DNA of 6,030 bases from Rhizobiaceae bacterium. Its GTDB lineage: Bacteria; Pseudomonadota; Alphaproteobacteria; Rhizobiales; Rhizobiaceae. The notes beneath the pieces are model-generated. The model had not been told where the DNA came from. It saw only the letters and a list, made by a program, of their open reading frames with translations, and did not search any database. Positions 5,865 through 6,030 of this stretch are shown in pieces (positions within the stretch are counted from its first letter, which is position 1; every line of letters begins with the position of its first letter). A program made the position numbers and the translations under genes. The stretch covers positions 1-6,030 of the forward strand of contig JAGWJK010000303.1 in assembly GCA_028865845.1 (NCBI GenBank). Reading direction: 5' to 3'.

Positions 5865-6030
5865 TTACGTTCGGGCTTTCCGGAGGGCGTCCGAAATCTC
5901 GGCGCGGGCAACGCCGATCAGCCGCTCCATGGCATGGCGGGCATCGTCGGGGCGGCGCATGCGGATCGCTTCCAGCACGTCCTGATGCATGGCAATCGCC
6001 TGCTCGTGCGACTGGCTGGCGCGGTTGGTC
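5865..6030 (-). CDS. GntR-family transcriptional regulator, FCD domain C-terminus (5' end cut off)
   Basis: On the minus strand a frame enters from the right edge and ends with TAA at 5865-5867, giving 54 visible residues ending ALRKART. It matches the end of the FCD ligand-binding domain of FadR/VanR-type GntR repressors: HQDVLEAI then PDDARHAMERLI, corresponding to the family pattern H..il.Ai...D...A...m..Hl. The DNA-binding N-terminus and most of the FCD domain are outside the window. The last His of the pattern, one of the usual metal ligands, is Leu here (ERLI). Such regulators usually control neighbouring catabolic genes, often for sugar acids or carboxylates, and the likely targets are beyond the right edge. 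The domain call rests on a short stretch, so confidence is good but not complete. Confidence 0.78.
   Translation of the reverse strand, partial: TNRASQSHEQAIAMHQDVLEAIRMRRPDDARHAMERLIGVARAEISDALRKART

Overview
This window looks like ordinary chromosomal or large-replicon DNA from an alphaproteobacterium, most likely Rhizobiales (Rhizobium/Agrobacterium type). The basis is a high-GC, GC-ending codon style, tight intergenic gaps, and the protein families present: an acid-sugar dehydratase of the enolase superfamily, an FCD-type GntR regulator, and an MscS channel fused to a cyclic-nucleotide-binding-like domain. The taxonomic call is an inference from gene style, not from a marker gene. I see no mobile element, CRISPR array, tRNA, rRNA or phage gene.

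Layout, left to right. (1) 1-758, plus strand: the 3' two-thirds of an enolase-superfamily dehydratase related to L-rhamnonate dehydratase, closed by a textbook intrinsic terminator (773-799). (2) 903-1589, plus: a Sec-exported protein with an isochorismatase-like fold whose catalytic cysteine position is alanine. (3) 1588-1774: a convergent terminator region holding a bidirectional hairpin and a second, minus-strand terminator. (4) 1774-2505, minus: a cytoplasmic dienelactone-hydrolase-family alpha/beta hydrolase. (5) 2506-2715: a divergent promoter region with a perfect 6-3-6 palindrome. (6) 2716-4251, plus: an exported S10-family serine carboxypeptidase-like enzyme. (7) 4252-4284: a 33-bp convergent gap containing an 8-bp-arm hairpin. 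(8) 4285-5793, minus: an MscS-type channel with a C-terminal cNMP-binding-like domain that lacks the usual phosphate-binding arginine. (9) 5865-6030, minus: the C-terminal end of an FCD-domain GntR regulator, running off the right edge.

The genes do not form one obvious pathway. Nearly every gene has its own terminator or sits opposite its neighbour, so they read as separate transcription units; only the GntR regulator and the channel share a strand with a short gap (71 bp). The dehydratase and the GntR regulator are each the kind of gene found in sugar-acid catabolic loci, but their partners lie outside the window. I do not find convincing evidence for a new multi-gene system. The most noteworthy points are two proteins with substituted key residues (the exported isochorismatase-like protein and the channel's ligand domain) and a palindrome in the divergent promoter region.
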